A stretch of DNA of 64,000 nt from Myxococcus stipitatus (GCF_038561935.1 NZ_CP102770.1:5456001-5520000); one strand, 5' to 3'; shown: positions 40,001-57,864, counted from the stretch's first letter. A program made the numbers and translations. Notes: generated by a model from the letters alone, not told the origin.

Positions 40001-43000
40001 GGCTGGAGCTGGGTCGGAATGACCAAGGGCGTGCCCTCCAGCGAGATGCGCGGATTGAGCGCCTTGAAGTGCAGGTGCTTCGGGATGGCCTCGTGCCTCA
40101 AGGCCAGCACCGTCTTGATGAGCCCCGCCATCGCCGCCGCGGACTCCAGGTGCCCCAGGTTCGTCTTCACCGACCCCAGGTAGCAGTGGCTCCCCTCCGG
40201 CCGCGCCTTGCCGTACGTCGCGCGCAACGCCTCGGTCTCTATCGGGTCACCCAGCGGCGTCCCCGTGCCATGCGCCTCGATGTAGCCAATGTCCGCGGGC
40301 GTCAGCCGAGCCGAGGCCAGCGCCTCGCGGATGAGCGCCTGCTGCGCGAGCACGTTGGGCGCCGTCAGCCCGTTGGAACCACCGTCCTGGTTCACCGCCG
40401 TCGCCCGGATGACCGCGAGGATGTTGTCTCCCCCCGCCACCGCATCCGAGAGGCGCTTGAGCACCACCGCACCGCAGCCCTCGCCGCGTACGAAGCCGTT
40501 CGCCCCCGCATCGAAGGCCCGGCACCGTCCATCCGGCGAGAGCGCGGACAGCTTCGAGAGCCACAAGCCCGGCCTGTCGGAGAGCACCAGGTTCACGCCG
40601 CCCGCGAGCGCCGCGTCGCACTCACGGTTGCGCAGGCTCTGGCAGGCCAGGTGCAGCGCCACCATCGACGACGAGCACGCCGTGTCCACCGTCAGCGCCG
40701 GCCCCCGCAGGTCCAGCAGGTACGCGAGCCGCCCCGCGATGACGCTGTTGGAGACACCGATGACCGAGTAGATGTCCCCTTCGACATCGGCACGCGCCTG
40801 GAGCATCGCGTAGTCATTGCCACTCGCGCCGACGAAGACCCCCGTCCGAGTCCCCGTGAGCCGAGACCTCGGCAAACCCGCGTCGTCGAGCGCCTCCCAC
40901 GCGACCTCCAACAACAGCCGCTGCTGCGGATCCATCGCCACCGCCTCGCGTGGAGCGATGCCGAAGAACTCCGGATCGAAGCCATCCACCCGGTCGAGGA
41001 ACCCTCCCCACCGCGTGCCCAGGTGCTCCGCCGCATCCGCGCTCGTCCGCCAGCGGTCGGCCGGAACCTCGCGCACGGCGTCCACTCCGTCCTTCAGCAG
41101 CTTCCAATAGGCGTCGGGACTGTCCGCGCCTCCCGGGAATCGGCACGCCAGGCCGACGATGGCGATGGGCTCGATGCCCGCCTCCACCTCGGCCGAAGGC
41201 TCGGCGCGAACCCCCGTCGGAGCCACACGCCCCACCGCCGCCACCGGCTCCGTCAGGGCTTCGACCGGAAGGTCAAGCTGCTCGATGAGGTGCGCCGTCA
41301 GCGCCGCGACCGTGGGATACGCGTAGATGAGCGTCGCGGACAACGTGAGCTTCAGCCCGGACTCCAGACGGTTGCGCAGCTCCAGCCCCGTCAGGCTGTC
41401 CATCCCGAGCACACCAAAGGGCTGGTCCAGCTCGACGCGCGCCGCGTCCTGCTTGAGGATGCGCCCCACCTGCTCCCGCAGGTACGCCTCCAACAACGCC
41501 CGACGACGCCCCGGCTCGGCCGCCACCAGGCGGTCGCGCACGTCACCCTTGCGCGGCGTCGCCGTGCTGGCCTGCTCCTTCATCAGGGCCGAGAGGAACG
41601 GCGACTGCGCCGCGGCCACATAGAACTCACGCCACTGCCGCAGGTCCAACGGAACCACGATGGCCTGCGCCGAAGGACGCGCCAGCAGACGCCCCATCGC
41701 GTCGAGCGCTTGCGCCGTCGGCATGCTCCCCACGCCGCGCAGCACGAGGCGCTCTCCACGATTCTCCGCCGCCGCGGCGAGCCCGACCTCCGCCCACGGT
41801 CCCCAGTTGATGCTCAGCGCCGGCAGGCCCGCCGCGACCCGGTGGTGCGCCAGCGCATCCATGAAGGCATTGGCCGCCGCGTAGTTGCCCTGCCCCGGTG
41901 AGCCCAGCACCGACGCCGCCGAGGAGAACATCACGAACACATCCAACGGCCGCCCCAACGTCCCAGCGTGGACGTTCCACGCCCCCTGGACCTTCGGCGC
42001 CAGGACCGCGCGGAGCCGACGCTCATCGAGCTGCGTCAACACGCCATCCGCGATGACCCCCGCCGCATGGAAGACACCGCGCAGCACGGGCAGCTCCGCG
42101 TCGATGCTCGCGAACAGGCCCGCGACATCCTCCTCGCGCGACACGTCCGCGCGGTAGACGCGCACGTCCGCCCCCGTGGCCCGCAGGGCCTCCAGGACCC
42201 GACCCGCCTCCTCGGAAGGAGCCCCCCGCCCGGAGAGCGCCAGATGCCGCGCGCCCTGGCCCACCAGCCACTTCGCGACCTCCAGCCCCAGGCCGCCCAG
42301 TCCGCCCGTGATGAGGTAGCTCCCCTCCGCCCCCAGGGCGAAGGGCCTTGCCTCCACCGGAGCGGGCACACCGCGCGCGAGCCGAGCCACCTGGCGCACC
42401 GAGCCGCGCAGCACGAGCCGCTCCTCGTGTCCATCGGCCAGCAGCTCCTCGGCGAGCGCGGCCACTTCCTCGGAAGCCGGCCTCGCGCTCAGGTCCACAT
42501 GAACGCAGCGCAGCTCCGGATGCTCGTGGCCCACCACCGCCGCCACCCCGGCGAGCGACGATGCGGCCAGCGCACCCGGCTCGTCGCCCACCGCGACCGT
42601 TCGAACCCCGGACGTCACCAGCCACAGCCGGGGCGCATCCCGCCACCCGCGCTGCGCCCACGCCTGGAGCAGGTGCAGCACGCTGACACTGCCCAGCGTC
42701 TGCGCACGCTCCAGGGCCCCAGGCTCCCTCGCGTCGGGAGTGTCGAGGCTGAAGAGGTGCACCAGCCCCTTGCATGGCAGCTGCTCCGTGAAGGCCTCTC
42801 GGAGAAGCGCCTGCATGTCTTCGCCACTTCCGGGCCGGATGCGGAAGTGCTCCGCGCCGACCCGCTCGTAGGCCGTGCCTGCTTCCACGATGACGCAGCC
42901 CTGCGAGCGCTCCGCCAACGCCGTCGCCAGTGCCGCGCCGACACCTCTTCCATCCACGAACACCCACCACCGCCCCGCCCGCTCCGCCGGCCCGCCCTTC

Positions 43001-46000
43001 GGCCGCTCCGGACGAGGCTGCGCCTGCCACTGCACGGTGTGAATCCACCGCTCCACTTCATCCACCGGCGCCCGGGACGTCTCCACGCGCTGGCACACCA
43101 GGCTCCGCGCCTCGGCGACCACCGCGCCCCGGTCATCGAGGATCCGCACGTCGCACTCGACCCGCCCCGTGGCGGTGGAGCTGCCTTCCAACACCTGGAC
43201 GTGGCTCCACACCGCCGTCCCCGGATGCATCGGCATGTGCAGCTTCGCGAGGGACACAGGGACATAGACGCCGCCCTTCCCGTCCACGCCCTCCAACGCC
43301 GCAGCGAGCACCTGGAAGCACCCATCGAGCAGCGCGGGGTGGATGCCGTACCGCTCCGCCTCCGCCTCCTGCTCCTCCGCGAGCTGGACACGGCCCAGCG
43401 ACTCCCCCCGCGCCTTGCGCAGCTCCCGCACCGTGCGGAAGCTCGGGCCGTAGTCGAGACCGATGCCCTGGAAGGCCTCGTACTGCGACTCCACCGAGGT
43501 GGTCGTTCCGCAGCGCGCGAGCAACTCTCCCAGCGGGAGGGAGCCCCCGCTCTCGGAGGCCACCCCATGGCGGATGGAGCCCTCCGCATGCAGCGTCCAC
43601 TCACCCGCCGCGGTCCCTTGCTCGCTCACCGGCGCGCTGAAGAGACGGAAGGCGCTCGCCTCCGGACGCTCCGATGAGATCCAGAGCTGCACAAGCCGCG
43701 ATTGCTCCTCCGGGAACGACAGGAGCGAGCGGAAGCCGAGCTCGGCCAGCGACACCGGTCCATCGAACGCCTGTCGCGCGGCGCTCAACGCCATGTCCAT
43801 CATCGCCGCCGCGGGCAGCGCGGGGACACCCTGGACCCGGTGCTCGGAGAGCATCGGGAAGTCCCGAGGCCCGAGCTGCACCTGCCACAACCGCGCGACC
43901 CCACCCTGCGCGGAGAGGTCCACGCGCTCCCCCAGGAGCGGATGGCCGACGGTGCCTCGCGATGATCGAACGCCCTGGGTGACGGGCTCCATCCAGTAGC
44001 GCTGGCGCTGCCACGGATACGTCGGGAGCGACTCGCGCCGCCCCTCCACCGGGAACACCTGCTTCCAGGCGACCCGGTGTCCCGTGGCATACAGCGCGCC
44101 GAGCGAGGACAGCATCGTGCGCCGCTCCTCCTCGTTCCGGCGGAGGGACGCGAGCACCGTGCCCTCCTTCTCCGCCGCGCGCATCGTCTGCTCGACGGCG
44201 GGGAGCAGGACGGGATGTGGGCTCACCTCGAGGAAGACCTCGCAGTCGTCCGCGAGGAGCTTGCTCGCGGCGGCGGCGAAGAGGACGGGCTCGCGGAGGT
44301 TGCGCCCCCAGTGCGCGGCGTCCAGCCGTGCCCCGTCGATGAAGTCTCCCGTCACCGTGGAGCAGATGGGGAGCTCCGTCGAGCGAGGCTGAATCCGCGC
44401 GAGCCGCGCCTCCAGCTCCTGGCAGATGCCGGCCACCAGCGGCGTGTGCGACGGCACATCCATCTTCACCCAGCGGCAGAAGACACCGCGCTTCTCGAGC
44501 GCGGCGACCGCGTCCTTCACGGCCTCGGGGTCGCCCGAGAGCACCTGGGAGCGCGGGCTGTTGAGCGCGCCCAGCCACACCCGACCCGTCCACGGGGCGA
44601 TGGCCCCTCGCGCCTCCGCGACGGGCAGCTCGACCATCGCCATGGTCGCGCCGCGTCCCCCCAACGTCCGCATCAAGCTGCTGCGGTGGCAGATGATGGT
44701 CGCGGCATCCTCCAGGCTCAGCGCGCCGGCCACATGGGCCGCCACCACCTCACCCATGCTGTGCCCCATGACCGCGTCGGGCTCGATGCCCCACGAGCGC
44801 CACAGCGCCGTCAGCGCCACTTCGACGGCGAACAGCGCCGGCTGGTTGATGTCGATTTCATTCAGCCGCGAGCGGGACTCCTCCGCCGCGAGCTCGTCCA
44901 GCACGCTCCAGCCCAGCTGAGGCCGCAGCACCGCATCGACCTTCGCGAGGGCCTCGCGGAACACGGGCTCGCTCGCCATGAGCGCCTTGCCCATCTCCGC
45001 CCGCTGCGCCCCCTGCCCCGGATACACGAAGACGACCTTGCGACGGACGCCGAACGCCTTGCGGCCCGTCCACAGCTCCTCCGGCGAGGCTCCCGCCGCG
45101 AACGCGCGCAGCCGCTCGACGACGCGCTCACGCGTGTCCGCCAGAACCGAGAGGCGATGCTCATGGTGCGTGCGATGGAGCGCCGCCGTGCGAGCGAAGT
45201 CCGGCAAGGACACCGTCGCATCTCCCGCCAGTCGCTCCGCGTAGCGCGACGCCAGCGCGGTCAGCGCCGCCTTGTCGCGAGCAGAGAGCGTGAGCAGCTC
45301 CATGCGCTCCGGTAGCGAGGGCTTCGCGGAGGCCGCGGGGGCTTCCTCCAGGATGATGTGCGCGTTCGTGCCGCTGATGCCGAACGAGCTGACCCCCGCG
45401 CGGCGCGGCTGGCCTCCATCCGCCCAGGGCGTCAGCTTCGTGGGGATGAAGAGAGAGCTGTCCTCCAGCCCGATGCGCGGGTTGACCTGCTTGAGGTGCA
45501 GGTGCGGCGGGAGCGTCTGGTGCCGCATCGCGAGGACGACCTTCATGAGCCCCGCGACTCCCGCCGCGGACTCCAGGTGCCCCACGTTGGTCTTCACGGA
45601 CGCCAGGGCGCAGACGCCGCCCTCGGGCCGAGGCGCGCCGTACGTCTCCCGCAGCGCCTCCACCTCGATGGGGTCACCCAGGGACGTGCCCGTCCCGTGC
45701 GCCTCCACGTAGGTGACCTGCGCGGGCTGAAGCCGGGCGTTCTCCAGCGCCTGCTTGATGAGCGCCTGTTGCGAGAGCACGTTCGGCGCGGTCAACCCGG
45801 TGGACTTGCCGTCCTGGTTGCTCGCCGAGCCGCGGATGACGGCGAGGATGCGGTCCCCCTCCGCCTGCGCATCCGAGAGGCGCTTGAGCACGAGCACGCC
45901 GCAGCCCTCGCCGCGCGAGAAGCCGTTGGCCGCCGCGTCGAAGGCCTTGCAGCGCCCATCCGGCGCGAGCGCTTGCAGCTTCGACACCAGCACCAGCGAC

Positions 46001-46710
46001 AGCGGCGAGAGGATGAGGTTGACGCCACCGGCGAGCGCCAGGTTGCACTCACGCGCCCGCAGGCTCTGGCAGGCCAGGTGGATGGACACCAGCGAGGACG
46101 AGCACGCCGTGTCCACCACGAGGCTGGGGCCCTGCAGGTTGAGGGTGTACGAGAGCCGTCCCGACAGCACGCTCATCGCCAGGCCCGGGATGCTGAAGGC
46201 ATCACCGGACTCGGGGCGCTCGAGCTGCATGAGGTGGTAGTCATCATTGCAGGCGCCGATGAACACACCGCCTCGGCTCCCCGCGAGCTTCTCCGCGTCC
46301 ACGCCAGCGTCCTCGAGCGCCTCCCAGGCGACCTCCAGCAGCAGGCGCTGCTGAGGGTCCATCCGCACCGCTTCGCGCGGAGAGATGCCGAAGAAGCCCG
46401 CGTCGAAGGCATCCACCTCGTCGAGGTATCCCCCCCAGCGCATCGCCCCGTTGCCGATGAGGGCCACCTCTTCCGGCGACCAGCGGTCCGTGGGGACCTC
46501 GCGCACGGCGTCCCGGCCCTCCTGGAGCATCCGCCAGTAGGACTCCACGCTGGAGGCGCCGGGGTAGCGGCACGCCATGCCGACGATGGCGATGGGCTCC
46601 TTCGCCGCCCCTTCCACCGCGTTCAGCCGCGCCTGCATCTTCTCCAGCGCCACGAGCATTCGCTTGGCGGGAGACAACTGCTCACTGGAGTCATCGCTCT
46701 GGTTGGCCAT
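31024..46710 (-). CDS. Trimodular type I PKS, modules m4, m5 and m6
   Basis: This 5,228-residue synthase has three modules. m4: KS (C203), AT with GHSMGE and the odd motif VPSHT at 752-756, DH (H957 in [11 protein letters not shown]1129), KR with [14 protein letters not shown]1772. m5: KS (C2012), a Ser/Thr-rich KS-AT linker at about 2266-2326, AT with GHSVGE and YAFHS (2609-2613, malonyl), no DH, KR without the LDD motif ([10 protein letters not shown]) but with FSSGSA and Y3189, ACP S3352. m6: KS (C3582 in STACSSS), AT with GHSVGE and HAFHS (4129-4133, malonyl), DH (H4333, D4502), KR with [14 protein letters not shown]5139. A trimodular malonyl-rich protein sits at the same place in myxalamid (mxaC), where it builds the triene with a Z bond. 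It follows the m3 gene by two bases. Confidence 0.92.
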   Translation of the reverse strand: MANQSDDSSEQLSPAKRMLVALEKMQARLNAVEGAAKEPIAIVGMACRYPGASSVESYWRMLQEGRDAVREVPTDRWSPEEVALIGNGAMRWGGYLDEVDAFDAGFFGISPREAVRMDPQQRLLLEVAWEALEDAGVDAEKLAGSRGGVFIGACNDDYHLMQLERPESGDAFSIPGLAMSVLSGRLSYTLNLQGPSLVVDTACSSSLVSIHLACQSLRARECNLALAGGVNLILSPLSLVLVSKLQALAPDGRCKAFDAAANGFSRGEGCGVLVLKRLSDAQAEGDRILAVIRGSASNQDGKSTGLTAPNVLSQQALIKQALENARLQPAQVTYVEAHGTGTSLGDPIEVEALRETYGAPRPEGGVCALASVKTNVGHLESAAGVAGLMKVVLAMRHQTLPPHLHLKQVNPRIGLEDSSLFIPTKLTPWADGGQPRRAGVSSFGISGTNAHIILEEAPAASAKPSLPERMELLTLSARDKAALTALASRYAERLAGDATVSLPDFARTAALHRTHHEHRLSVLADTRERVVERLRAFAAGASPEELWTGRKAFGVRRKVVFVYPGQGAQRAEMGKALMASEPVFREALAKVDAVLRPQLGWSVLDELAAEESRSRLNEIDINQPALFAVEVALTALWRSWGIEPDAVMGHSMGEVVAAHVAGALSLEDAATIICHRSSLMRTLGGRGATMAMVELPVAEARGAIAPWTGRVWLGALNSPRSQVLSGDPEAVKDAVAALEKRGVFCRWVKMDVPSHTPLVAGICQELEARLARIQPRSTELPICSTVTGDFIDGARLDAAHWGRNLREPVLFAAAASKLLADDCEVFLEVSPHPVLLPAVEQTMRAAEKEGTVLASLRRNEEERRTMLSSLGALYATGHRVAWKQVFPVEGRRESLPTYPWQRQRYWMEPVTQGVRSSRGTVGHPLLGERVDLSAQGGVARLWQVQLGPRDFPMLSEHRVQGVPALPAAAMMDMALSAARQAFDGPVSLAELGFRSLLSFPEEQSRLVQLWISSERPEASAFRLFSAPVSEQGTAAGEWTLHAEGSIRHGVASESGGSLPLGELLARCGTTTSVESQYEAFQGIGLDYGPSFRTVRELRKARGESLGRVQLAEEQEAEAERYGIHPALLDGCFQVLAAALEGVDGKGGVYVPVSLAKLHMPMHPGTAVWSHVQVLEGSSTATGRVECDVRILDDRGAVVAEARSLVCQRVETSRAPVDEVERWIHTVQWQAQPRPERPKGGPAERAGRWWVFVDGRGVGAALATALAERSQGCVIVEAGTAYERVGAEHFRIRPGSGEDMQALLREAFTEQLPCKGLVHLFSLDTPDAREPGALERAQTLGSVSVLHLLQAWAQRGWRDAPRLWLVTSGVRTVAVGDEPGALAASSLAGVAAVVGHEHPELRCVHVDLSARPASEEVAALAEELLADGHEERLVLRGSVRQVARLARGVPAPVEARPFALGAEGSYLITGGLGGLGLEVAKWLVGQGARHLALSGRGAPSEEAGRVLEALRATGADVRVYRADVSREEDVAGLFASIDAELPVLRGVFHAAGVIADGVLTQLDERRLRAVLAPKVQGAWNVHAGTLGRPLDVFVMFSSAASVLGSPGQGNYAAANAFMDALAHHRVAAGLPALSINWGPWAEVGLAAAAENRGERLVLRGVGSMPTAQALDAMGRLLARPSAQAIVVPLDLRQWREFYVAAAQSPFLSALMKEQASTATPRKGDVRDRLVAAEPGRRRALLEAYLREQVGRILKQDAARVELDQPFGVLGMDSLTGLELRNRLESGLKLTLSATLIYAYPTVAALTAHLIEQLDLPVEALTEPVAAVGRVAPTGVRAEPSAEVEAGIEPIAIVGLACRFPGGADSPDAYWKLLKDGVDAVREVPADRWRTSADAAEHLGTRWGGFLDRVDGFDPEFFGIAPREAVAMDPQQRLLLEVAWEALDDAGLPRSRLTGTRTGVFVGASGNDYAMLQARADVEGDIYSVIGVSNSVIAGRLAYLLDLRGPALTVDTACSSSMVALHLACQSLRNRECDAALAGGVNLVLSDRPGLWLSKLSALSPDGRCRAFDAGANGFVRGEGCGAVVLKRLSDAVAGGDNILAVIRATAVNQDGGSNGLTAPNVLAQQALIREALASARLTPADIGYIEAHGTGTPLGDPIETEALRATYGKARPEGSHCYLGSVKTNLGHLESAAAMAGLIKTVLALRHEAIPKHLHFKALNPRISLEGTPLVIPTQLQPWPASERRRYAAVSSFGMSGTNAHAILEEAPDARAHSREASGSNPRSEVRTPSSPLQGTSTKADASPSLTGVHGSESSMSGAEARNVLEVAQPLVLSARSEAALRAYAGAYRDFLLDVRGESLSLRDIAFTAAQRRGHHEHRLAVAGRSRSELAEQLRVYLDGGVAAQLTAGVVPRKPGRVAFVFSGQGTQWKGMGRELLAQDAAFASALKECDSQLAPHTGFSIVEALEAEEGVSRLDETQVAQPAIFAIQVALAAMWRSLGVVPEAVVGHSVGEIAAAHVAGALTLAEAARLVAHRGRLMQRVTGHGRMAAVELSPEEAQAELARFGERLSVGAINDARSVVLSGDPAALSEVLQSLKSRGVSTRDLGVDYAFHSHQMVPLQSELKSLLGTLETRATTIPLFSTVTGALVEGQTLDASYWANNMREAVRFADATNALLDDGYRLFVELGPQPALSRYVSQSITRRTLEGTALSSMRKGRDARTVVLGALGGLHAWGFPVDWARVFPSGGRVVSLPSYPWQRARYWVDLGDFAMTARSLTQEAGRTKTPGAPTSNEIVYDVSWQVKARGGDVTRSPQGAGAWVIFGHRDGVGGAMKALLQARGERCTLVVPGTDVSPRDEVHTLDPRNPEHYEELLREVGELRGVLHLWGAAEPSSEEPSLTDLASAQTHGVHSAVHLARALLRIGTPGVRLWLGTRGSQAVAGAASRSPVHAPLWGLGRVLALEHPELWGGLVDLEPGAPPSEAEALWGELSSSDGEDQVAFRGGIRHVARLVPSTPAPASRALSLRADATYLITGGLGGLGLHVARWMVEKGARHLVLLGRRGLPERATWASVPRDSDIGRQLTVVEALEKAGATVSAVSADVGDAARMAGVIDSIREGSAPLRGIIHAAGVSTLVPFESMDDATLSAILRPKVAGAWALHQLTRGLDLDFTVYFSSGSAVWGSAQMAHYAAGNQFLDALAHYRRAKGERALSINWGPWAAEGMATEEGQRWFARMGMGSISVEQGLQVLEALMASDVTQRSVAVVDWERFKSVHEARGRRPLLEGLGTVAPRPSALVATGSEWLMTLRNAPSERRAELMTAWVREEVARVLGFPSATAVKLDQGFVDFGMDSVTAVELRSRLSARLGVQVASTVAFDHPSVQALSTHLLRDVLRAEEKVVAVERAAIAANEPIAIVGLGCRVPMASGPDEFWRLLERGVDAIREVPADRWDLSAYYDPEGAPGKSYTRWGGFVDGVDQFDPQFFGISPREAASMDPQQRLLLEVTWEALENAGIAPARLANTRTGVFVGLGSNEYASIHGVGTDNAAGDAYIATGNDASFAAGRLSFVLRLQGPAMSLSTACSSSLVAVHLACQSLRAGESNVAIAGGVNLTLSPHSTVYLAQLRALSKDGRCKTFDASADGYVRSEGCGIVVLKRLSDARRDGDEVLAVIRGSAVNHDGPSSALTVPNGAAQQQVLRAALENAGVAPSDVDYIEAHGTGTSLGDPIEIRALSDVLGQGRTPEQRLLIGSVKTNIGHLEAAAGIAGLIKVVLAHRHGVIPPHLHLKQLNPHIELNGFPLDIAARPTRWPERQRPRIAGVSAFGLSGTNAHIVIEEAPAPAPTAPVRPERAFQVLALSAKTEGALKQLATRMSEHLAEHPEQSLADISVAASTQRSDFSHRLGLVAESSSQARERLLAFVRGEDAERLVHGRAGDESPRVVFLFTGQGSQYVGMGRELYASEPVFRAALDRCDTLLRGKLGESLLSVMHGEGGRIDETEYTQPALFALEYALTELWRSWGVEPWGVLGHSVGEYVAACVAGVLTLEEALSLITERARLMQALPRGGEMVAVTASEERVSAALGPYAGRVSIAAVNGPQDTVISGEVEAVTAIAGLLQSEGLKTRRLTVSHAFHSPLMDPMLEPFEREARKVTYRVPRIRFASNVTGRALEGEATLDATYFRRHVREAVRFHDGVRALRAQGADVFVEIGPHPTLTGLAMKALGDEGLTWLSSLRKGQAEEPHLLANLSALYTRGLPVNWAALNGDRPRRRVALPTYPWQHQRHWLEVSKPTRPATQRAASGHALVGQRVRSPLNKALVFEARFSAEALPFLDDHRLYGTVVVPGSCHISRILATAAQALGPGSYTLEDCLFPQPIVLAEGEERLVQLVLTPKGQNRYGFEIYSVESSAEDESASWVLNGSGALSVEEGATRPAPLSFKEIEARCTHLADAGMYEQNRDIGYHLGHGFRWIDRIQGGEGEVLCQMRGPTDRDDPSLFIHPGLVDSFLQALGTDLVRAKEQLSTVYVPISLGRFRFHERPTGPVTAYAVRRDGGGVTGEIISGDVYVVGADGRVLVEIEGLKHKRAPREALMAVLRQDSREAIYEVGWQRQALPVGVPARGRWLLFTDGTGPAQALAAKLRESGCRPVRVLAGASFLRQADDCFTIDPRRAEDFARLLAEAALPGEPLAGVVHLWALEEREPKKMDAAHALSCGSVLHLIQSLASGGPSSARVWLVTRGARAVGGGLQTLALEQTPLLGLGVVFSQEHPELCGALVDLDPASSEGDVLALWRELSAADGERQVAIRDGQRHVARVRAARDERRAEAPRLRPDASYLITGGLGGLGLALARGMVDRGARHLVLLGRGAPKPEAWEVIRAMESASVKVAVVQADVSKREDVRRALDAAASLAPLRGVVHAAGVLDDGVLLQQGWGRFERVLAPKVEGAWHLHELTRGMELDLFVLYSSASALLGARGQGSYAAANAFLDALAHHRRALGLPALSVNWGPWAEVGMAAALAARFRTQGIETFTPVEGLKALWRALAFDKAQLTLMRVDWSRYLSQLPPGAASSLFSELAAREGAASSVDPGASQKVRRQLEAAAPRQRLSILMENVRAEAIKVLGLDPAYPLEPRQRLFETGMDSLMALELRNRLQGIAGAALPSTLVFDYPSVEALATYLLREVLHLEEQQTGGVEEAKAEEAALVEKIMDLSPDELAASLDAKLAALMEEIG

Positions 46711-46712
46711 GG

Positions 46713-49700
46713 TCAGTTCTCTTCACCGAACGCGGCGAGCTTCTCCGCGAGGAGCGCTTCGGCCTCCGCGTCCGAGAGCTGCTTGACGTTGTTGACGATG
46801 GCGGCCTCCAGGGCCGCCTCTTCATTCCGGGGCTGCTCGACCTTCGGCGCGGGCGCGAGTTGCAGCCGCTCGACCAGGAAGCCGACGAGGCCCTCCACCG
46901 TGGGATGGCGCCACAGGAGCGTCGCTTGCAGCCGAAGCCCCAGGCTCGCCTCCAGCCGGTTGCGAATCTCCAGGCCCATCAGCGAGTCCAGGCCCAGACT
47001 GCCCAGCGACACCTGCGGGTCGATCTTCGCGGGCGACAGTCGCAGCACCTGGCCGATCTGCTCGCGCAGGTGGGCCTCCAGGAGCCGAGGCTGCTCACCT
47101 TGAGCGGCCGCCTTGAGCTTCTCCACGAAGGCGCCGGGAGCCGCTCGGGTGCTGGCCGCCGCCTGCTCGAGGGGGAGCCGCGAGACGAACGGCGACCGAG
47201 AGGCCGTCAGGTAGAACTCGCGCCACTGTCGCAGGTCGAAGCGCATCACCGCCACGCGAGCGCGGGGGCCGTTCAACAGCCGGCCCAGGGCCTCCAGCGC
47301 CTGGTCCGGAGGCATGCTCGCGATGCCACGCAGGGCCATGCGGTCACCCCGGTTCGTGGTCGCCGCAGCGAGGCCCACCTCGCCCCAGGCGCCCCAGTTG
47401 ATGCTCAGCGCCGGGAGGCCCTGGCCTCGACGCCAGGCCGCCAGTGCATCGAGGAAGGTGTTCGACGCCGCGTAGTTGCCCTGTCCCGGAGACCCCAGCA
47501 GTGCACCCGCCGCTGAGAAGAGGACGAAGAAGTCGAGCGGCAGCCCCGCCGTCGCCACGTGCAGGTTCCACGCCCCCTGGACCTTCGGCGCCATCACCTT
47601 GTCGAAGCGCTCCGAGGTGAGGTTCACCAGGAAGGCGTCATCGAGGACGGCCGCCGCGTGGAACAGACCTCGGAGTGGCGGTCCGTCCCGAAGCTCCGCC
47701 ACCACCCGCTCCACGTCCGCGCGCACCGCCACGTCGGCCTGGCACACCTGGACCTGGACACCGGCGCCCTGGAGCTTCTCGATGACCTGCCGGGCCTCCG
47801 CCGAGGCGCCCTTGCGCCCGACGAGCGCCAGGGACCGCGCCCCCCGGGACACGAGCCACTCCGCGAGCTTCAACCCCAGGCCACCGAGCCCGCCGGTGAT
47901 GAGGTACGTGCCATCGGGGCGAAGCTCCGCGGGCGGCGCCGCCTCGCGCTCCATGCGCTCCAGTCGCGCCACGAATCGGGAGCCGCCTCGGAGCGCGAGC
48001 TGATCCTCGGGTGACGGTGTCAGCAGCTCCTCGACGAACGACGCGGCCTCCACATCGTCCAGGGCCTCGAGGTCCACGTTGGTGCACGAGAGCTCGGCGT
48101 GCTCCACCGAGAGCACGCGTCCCAGTCCCCACAGCGGCGCGTGCTCGACACGCGCTACCGCGTCCCCCGCGTTGACGGCGTGGATGCCTCCCGACACCAG
48201 CCACAACCGGGGCACGTCGCGGAAGCTCGCCTCCACCAGCGCCTGGACGAGGTGCAGCGCGCTCTTGACGCCCAGACGCTGTGCCTCCTCCAGCGACTCC
48301 GGGCGCGCATCGAGGCTGAAGAGGTGCACGACACCTCGGCACGCGGGCTTGCCCGGGCCGAACTCGCTCTTGAGGAGCTGGGTGAAGCCGTCGGGGCGCG
48401 AGAGGTCCACGTCGTATCGGCCGGCCTCGACGCGGCGATACGAGTCTCCCTCCGCGACGAGGACACAGGACTCACCGCGCGACTCCAGCGCCGTCCGCAC
48501 CTTGCGCCCGAACCCTTGTGGGTCTCCGAGCAGGAGCCACGCTCCGGGCTCCCGGTTCGTCGCTGGGGCATCAGGCGACGTCCGTGGAGACTCCCGCCAA
48601 TCGACCGCGTACATCCAGCCGTCGATCTCATCGACGGAGCGCCGCGTGGCCTTCAGCCGCCGGCAGACCAGGCCCTTCGCCTCCACGAGGACCCGGCCCT
48701 CCGCGTCGAGCAGCGTCACCTCGCCTTCGAGGGTGCCCTCCGCGCCGCTCGCATCGCGGCGGATGACCGCGTGTCCCCACAGCGACTTGCCGGGCCGCCC
48801 GTGGACACGCAGGCTGTCGAGCCCCACCGGGACGAAGGTCTCGCCTCGTGCCGCCCCCAACGCCGCCCCGTTGATGACCTGGAAGCAGGCATCCAGCAGC
48901 ACCGGGTGGACCTGGTGGGTCGATAGCTCCGCGGCGACCGAAGGCGACAGCTCGAAGCGCGCGAGCGCCTCGCCCTTCGTGCGCCACAGCTCCTTGAGCA
49001 CGCGGAAGCTCGGGCCGAAATCGACACCCCGCTCGCCCATCACCTGGTAGTGGGCCTCACCCTCCACCCGCTCCGTGCAGCGGGTCCGCGTCTCCTCCAG
49101 CGCGAAGGCCACTGGCGCACTGTCATCGGAGCGCAGCCGGCCTTCGACGTGCAGCGTCCAATCCGCCTCCGCGGTGGGACGACTGAAGACCTGGAACCGG
49201 GAGGAGCCCTCGGCGTCCGGCGTGATGCCCAGCTGCACCGGGAGCCCCTCTTCCCGAGGCACCGTCATCAGCGCCTGGAAGGACACGTCCTCGAGCACCC
49301 AGCGCTTCGCCCCCCAGACCTCCACCGCGCCCGCCACCGCCATCTCCAGATAGGCCGCCCCAGGCAGGACGACTTCGCCATGCACGAGGTGGTCGGCGAG
49401 ATAGGCCGGGCTGTCCGCCGCCAGCTCCGTCTGCCAGAGGTGCGTCCCGGGCTGTGCCGCCAGCGCCACGTGCTCACCGAGCAGCGGATGGCGGCCAGCC
49501 GCACGGGCGCGGCGCGAATGGGCCGGGGCCTCGACCCAGAAGGGCTCGCGTTGCCACGCGTACGTGGGCAGCGCCACCGGGCGACCGAGCACCGGGTGCT
49601 GGCGACGCAGGTCCACCGCATGACCCGTGACATGAATCGCCCCGAGCGCCGCCAGCATCGCGCTTCGCTCGTCCTCGTCTCGGCGAAGCGACGGGACGAC

Positions 49701-52268
49701 GGCGCCCGCCCTCCCGAGGTGCCGCAGGTGCTGCTCCACCGCCGGTAGGAGGATGGGATGCGGGCTCAGCTCGATGAAGAGGTCATGCCCCTCGGTCGCG
49801 AGCCGCTCGATGGCGGTGGAGAACAGGACCGGCTCTCGCAGGTTGTCCACCCAGTAGCGGGCCTGGAACGACGTGCCATCCACCATGACGCCCGTCACCG
49901 TCGAGCACATGGGGATGCTCGCCGCGCGAGGCCGCACGTCCTGGAGCGCCGTGAGCAGCGCCGGACGCAGCGGGTCCATCTGGGGACTGTGCGACGCGAC
50001 GTCCACCTTCACCGGACGGAAGAAGACCTCCCGGGCCGCGAGTCGCCGGGTCACCTCTTCGAGCGCTGTCGGGTCACCCGAGAGCACCGTCGAGCGCACG
50101 CCGTTGCTCACCGCGACGGAGACGCGGTCCTCGAAGCCGCGCAGGGCCTCCTTCGCCTCCTCCAGCGTGAGGTCGACCATGAACATGGCGCCTTGGCCAC
50201 TCACCGTGCGCAGGAGCTTGCTGCGGCGGCAGATGATGGCGGCCGCGTCCTCCAGGCTCAGCGCACCCGCGACATGCGCCGCGGCCACCTCGCCCATGCT
50301 GTGGCCCACCACCGCGTCGGGCTCGATGCCCCACGCACGCCAGAGCTCCGCCAGGGCGACCTCCATGGCGAACAGCACGGGCTGGATGACGTCAATCTCG
50401 CTCAGCCGCGAGTGCTCCGCGTCCGCCGCGAGCACCTCCAGCACGTTGAAGCCCGCCTCGGCGCGGATGGCCTCGGCGCATCGCTCCATCGCCGTCCGGA
50501 ACGCGGGCTCCTCCTCCAAGAGACGGCGGCCCATCCCCAGCCACTGCGAGCCCTGGCCCGGGAACACGAAGACGACGCGGCGGCGGGCCCCTCCCGCCTT
50601 GCGACCCACGAGGCCTCCGGCGACGGCCTCTCCCTTCGCCAAAGCCTGGAGCTTCTCCGCGACCTCCGCGTGCGTCCGGCCCGCGACGGCGAGGCGATGC
50701 TCATGGTGCGCGCGCCGCAGCGCCGCGGTGGCGCACACGTCTCGAAGCGAAGCCTCCGGATGCTCCGTCAACCAGGCCGCGTGACGCTGGGCCACGGAGA
50801 CCAGGGCCTCGGGACTCCGGGCCGAGAGGACCAACAGCTCCGCGCCTCGTGCCGCGACGGTGGACTCCTGGGGTCGAGGTGCCTCCTGCAGGATGATGTG
50901 AGCGTTGGTCCCGCTCAGGCCGAACGCGCTCACCCCCGCGAAGCGGGGACGTTCTCCGCGAGGCCAGGGCCGCTGCTCGGTGGGGATGACCACCGGTGCC
51001 TGGCCGATGGCGATGTTCGGGTTCAGCCGCTTGAAGTGAAGATTGGGCGGGATGACCTCATGGCGGAGCGCGAGCACCACCTTGAGGATTCCGGCCAGTC
51101 CCGCCGTCGCCTCCAGGTGGCCGATGTTCGACTTCACCGCGCCCACCACGAGCGGCGAATCGGCTGAGCGGCCCTCGCCGAAGACCTGGGCCAGCGCCTG
51201 GAGCTCGATGGGGTCGCCCAGCGACGTGCCGGTGCCGTGCGCCTCGATGAAGGAGACCTGCGAAGGCGACAGGCCCGCGTTCGCCAGCGCCTGCCGGATG
51301 ACCCGCTCCTGCGCCGGGCCGTTGGGGACCATCAGGCCACTGCTGGCGCCGTCCTGGTTCACGGAGGAGCCCGCGATGAGCGCGAGGATGTCGTCGCCAT
51401 CCGCCTGCGCCTGCGAGAGCCGCTTGAGGACGACAACGGCGACACCCTCGGCGCGGACGAAGCCATCCGCGGCCTCATCGAAGGTCTTGCATCGCCCATC
51501 CGGCGCGAGGCCTCGGCTGCTCGACAGCGCGATGGCCCCCTCTGGTGAGAGCATGAGGTTCACTCCCGCCGCGAGCGCCAGGTCGCAGTCGCGGTTGCGC
51601 AGGCTCTGGCAGGCCGTGTGGAGCGCCACGAGCGAGGACGAGCACGCCGTGTCGATGGCCATGCTCGGGCCTTGCAGCCCGAGCGCATAGGAGAGCCGTC
51701 CGGCGGCCGCGTTCAGGCACGTGCCCGTGAGGTGGTAGATGTCCAGCGAGCCCCCCAGGCGCTCCGCCTGAAGCCGCGCGTAGTCGCTCCCGATGACGCC
51801 CAGGAACACGCCGGTGCGGCTTCCGACCAGCTGGTCCGCGGGCTGCCCCGCCCGCTCCAGCGCCTCCCACGCCAGCTCCAGCAACATCCGGTGCTGCGGG
51901 TCCATGCGCGAGGCCTCGCGCGGAGAGATGCCGAAGAACCCCGCATCGAAGTGCTCGATGCCGTCGATGAACCCACCCCAGCGGGCATAGGTCTTGCCGG
52001 GCCTCCCCGGCTCGGGGTCGAAGAGGGCCTCCGCGTCCCAGCGCTCGCGCGGCACCTCGCGAATGGCGTCGACGCCGTTGGACAGCAGCCTCCAGAAATC
52101 CTCCGGGGATTCGACCCCTCCGGGCAGACGGCAGGACGTGCCCACGATGGCGATGGGCTCCGAGCGCGTGCGCTTGAGCGCCTCGTTCTCGGTGTTCAGC
52201 TCCAGGGCCAACAACGCGAGCCGCTTGGGCGGCAGGTTCGCGATCTTCTCGTAGAACTCTCGGCTCAT
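46713..52268 (-). CDS. Type I PKS, module m3: KS-AT-DH-KR-ACP
   Basis: This is a one-module synthase of 1,851 residues. The KS has C209 in DTACSSS, HGTGT and NIGHLE. The AT has GHSMGE and VASHS (757-761), methylmalonyl type. The DH has HLVHGEVVLP, FGPSF and [10 protein letters not shown], all intact. The KR has GGLGGLG and the B-type AAVLDDAF, with Y1599, but the catalytic serine 13 residues before the tyrosine is alanine (A1586, in LFSAAGALLG). The ACP has [11 protein letters not shown]. The N-terminus MSREFYEKIANLPPKRLALL resembles that of the m2 synthase, and the C-terminus LSDAEAEALLAEKLA is a docking helix. The expected product is an alpha-methyl enoyl unit if the KR still works. It lies 16 bases downstream of the m2 gene and 2 bases before the trimodular gene. 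Confidence 0.92.
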   Translation of the reverse strand: MSREFYEKIANLPPKRLALLALELNTENEALKRTRSEPIAIVGTSCRLPGGVESPEDFWRLLSNGVDAIREVPRERWDAEALFDPEPGRPGKTYARWGGFIDGIEHFDAGFFGISPREASRMDPQHRMLLELAWEALERAGQPADQLVGSRTGVFLGVIGSDYARLQAERLGGSLDIYHLTGTCLNAAAGRLSYALGLQGPSMAIDTACSSSLVALHTACQSLRNRDCDLALAAGVNLMLSPEGAIALSSSRGLAPDGRCKTFDEAADGFVRAEGVAVVVLKRLSQAQADGDDILALIAGSSVNQDGASSGLMVPNGPAQERVIRQALANAGLSPSQVSFIEAHGTGTSLGDPIELQALAQVFGEGRSADSPLVVGAVKSNIGHLEATAGLAGILKVVLALRHEVIPPNLHFKRLNPNIAIGQAPVVIPTEQRPWPRGERPRFAGVSAFGLSGTNAHIILQEAPRPQESTVAARGAELLVLSARSPEALVSVAQRHAAWLTEHPEASLRDVCATAALRRAHHEHRLAVAGRTHAEVAEKLQALAKGEAVAGGLVGRKAGGARRRVVFVFPGQGSQWLGMGRRLLEEEPAFRTAMERCAEAIRAEAGFNVLEVLAADAEHSRLSEIDVIQPVLFAMEVALAELWRAWGIEPDAVVGHSMGEVAAAHVAGALSLEDAAAIICRRSKLLRTVSGQGAMFMVDLTLEEAKEALRGFEDRVSVAVSNGVRSTVLSGDPTALEEVTRRLAAREVFFRPVKVDVASHSPQMDPLRPALLTALQDVRPRAASIPMCSTVTGVMVDGTSFQARYWVDNLREPVLFSTAIERLATEGHDLFIELSPHPILLPAVEQHLRHLGRAGAVVPSLRRDEDERSAMLAALGAIHVTGHAVDLRRQHPVLGRPVALPTYAWQREPFWVEAPAHSRRARAAGRHPLLGEHVALAAQPGTHLWQTELAADSPAYLADHLVHGEVVLPGAAYLEMAVAGAVEVWGAKRWVLEDVSFQALMTVPREEGLPVQLGITPDAEGSSRFQVFSRPTAEADWTLHVEGRLRSDDSAPVAFALEETRTRCTERVEGEAHYQVMGERGVDFGPSFRVLKELWRTKGEALARFELSPSVAAELSTHQVHPVLLDACFQVINGAALGAARGETFVPVGLDSLRVHGRPGKSLWGHAVIRRDASGAEGTLEGEVTLLDAEGRVLVEAKGLVCRRLKATRRSVDEIDGWMYAVDWRESPRTSPDAPATNREPGAWLLLGDPQGFGRKVRTALESRGESCVLVAEGDSYRRVEAGRYDVDLSRPDGFTQLLKSEFGPGKPACRGVVHLFSLDARPESLEEAQRLGVKSALHLVQALVEASFRDVPRLWLVSGGIHAVNAGDAVARVEHAPLWGLGRVLSVEHAELSCTNVDLEALDDVEAASFVEELLTPSPEDQLALRGGSRFVARLERMEREAAPPAELRPDGTYLITGGLGGLGLKLAEWLVSRGARSLALVGRKGASAEARQVIEKLQGAGVQVQVCQADVAVRADVERVVAELRDGPPLRGLFHAAAVLDDAFLVNLTSERFDKVMAPKVQGAWNLHVATAGLPLDFFVLFSAAGALLGSPGQGNYAASNTFLDALAAWRRGQGLPALSINWGAWGEVGLAAATTNRGDRMALRGIASMPPDQALEALGRLLNGPRARVAVMRFDLRQWREFYLTASRSPFVSRLPLEQAAASTRAAPGAFVEKLKAAAQGEQPRLLEAHLREQIGQVLRLSPAKIDPQVSLGSLGLDSLMGLEIRNRLEASLGLRLQATLLWRHPTVEGLVGFLVERLQLAPAPKVEQPRNEEAALEAAIVNNVKQLSDAEAEALLAEKLAAFGEEN

Positions 52269-52284
52269 GGTCGCTGTGCTCGAT

Positions 52285-57860
<5,576 letters not shown>

Positions 57861-57864
<4 letters not shown>

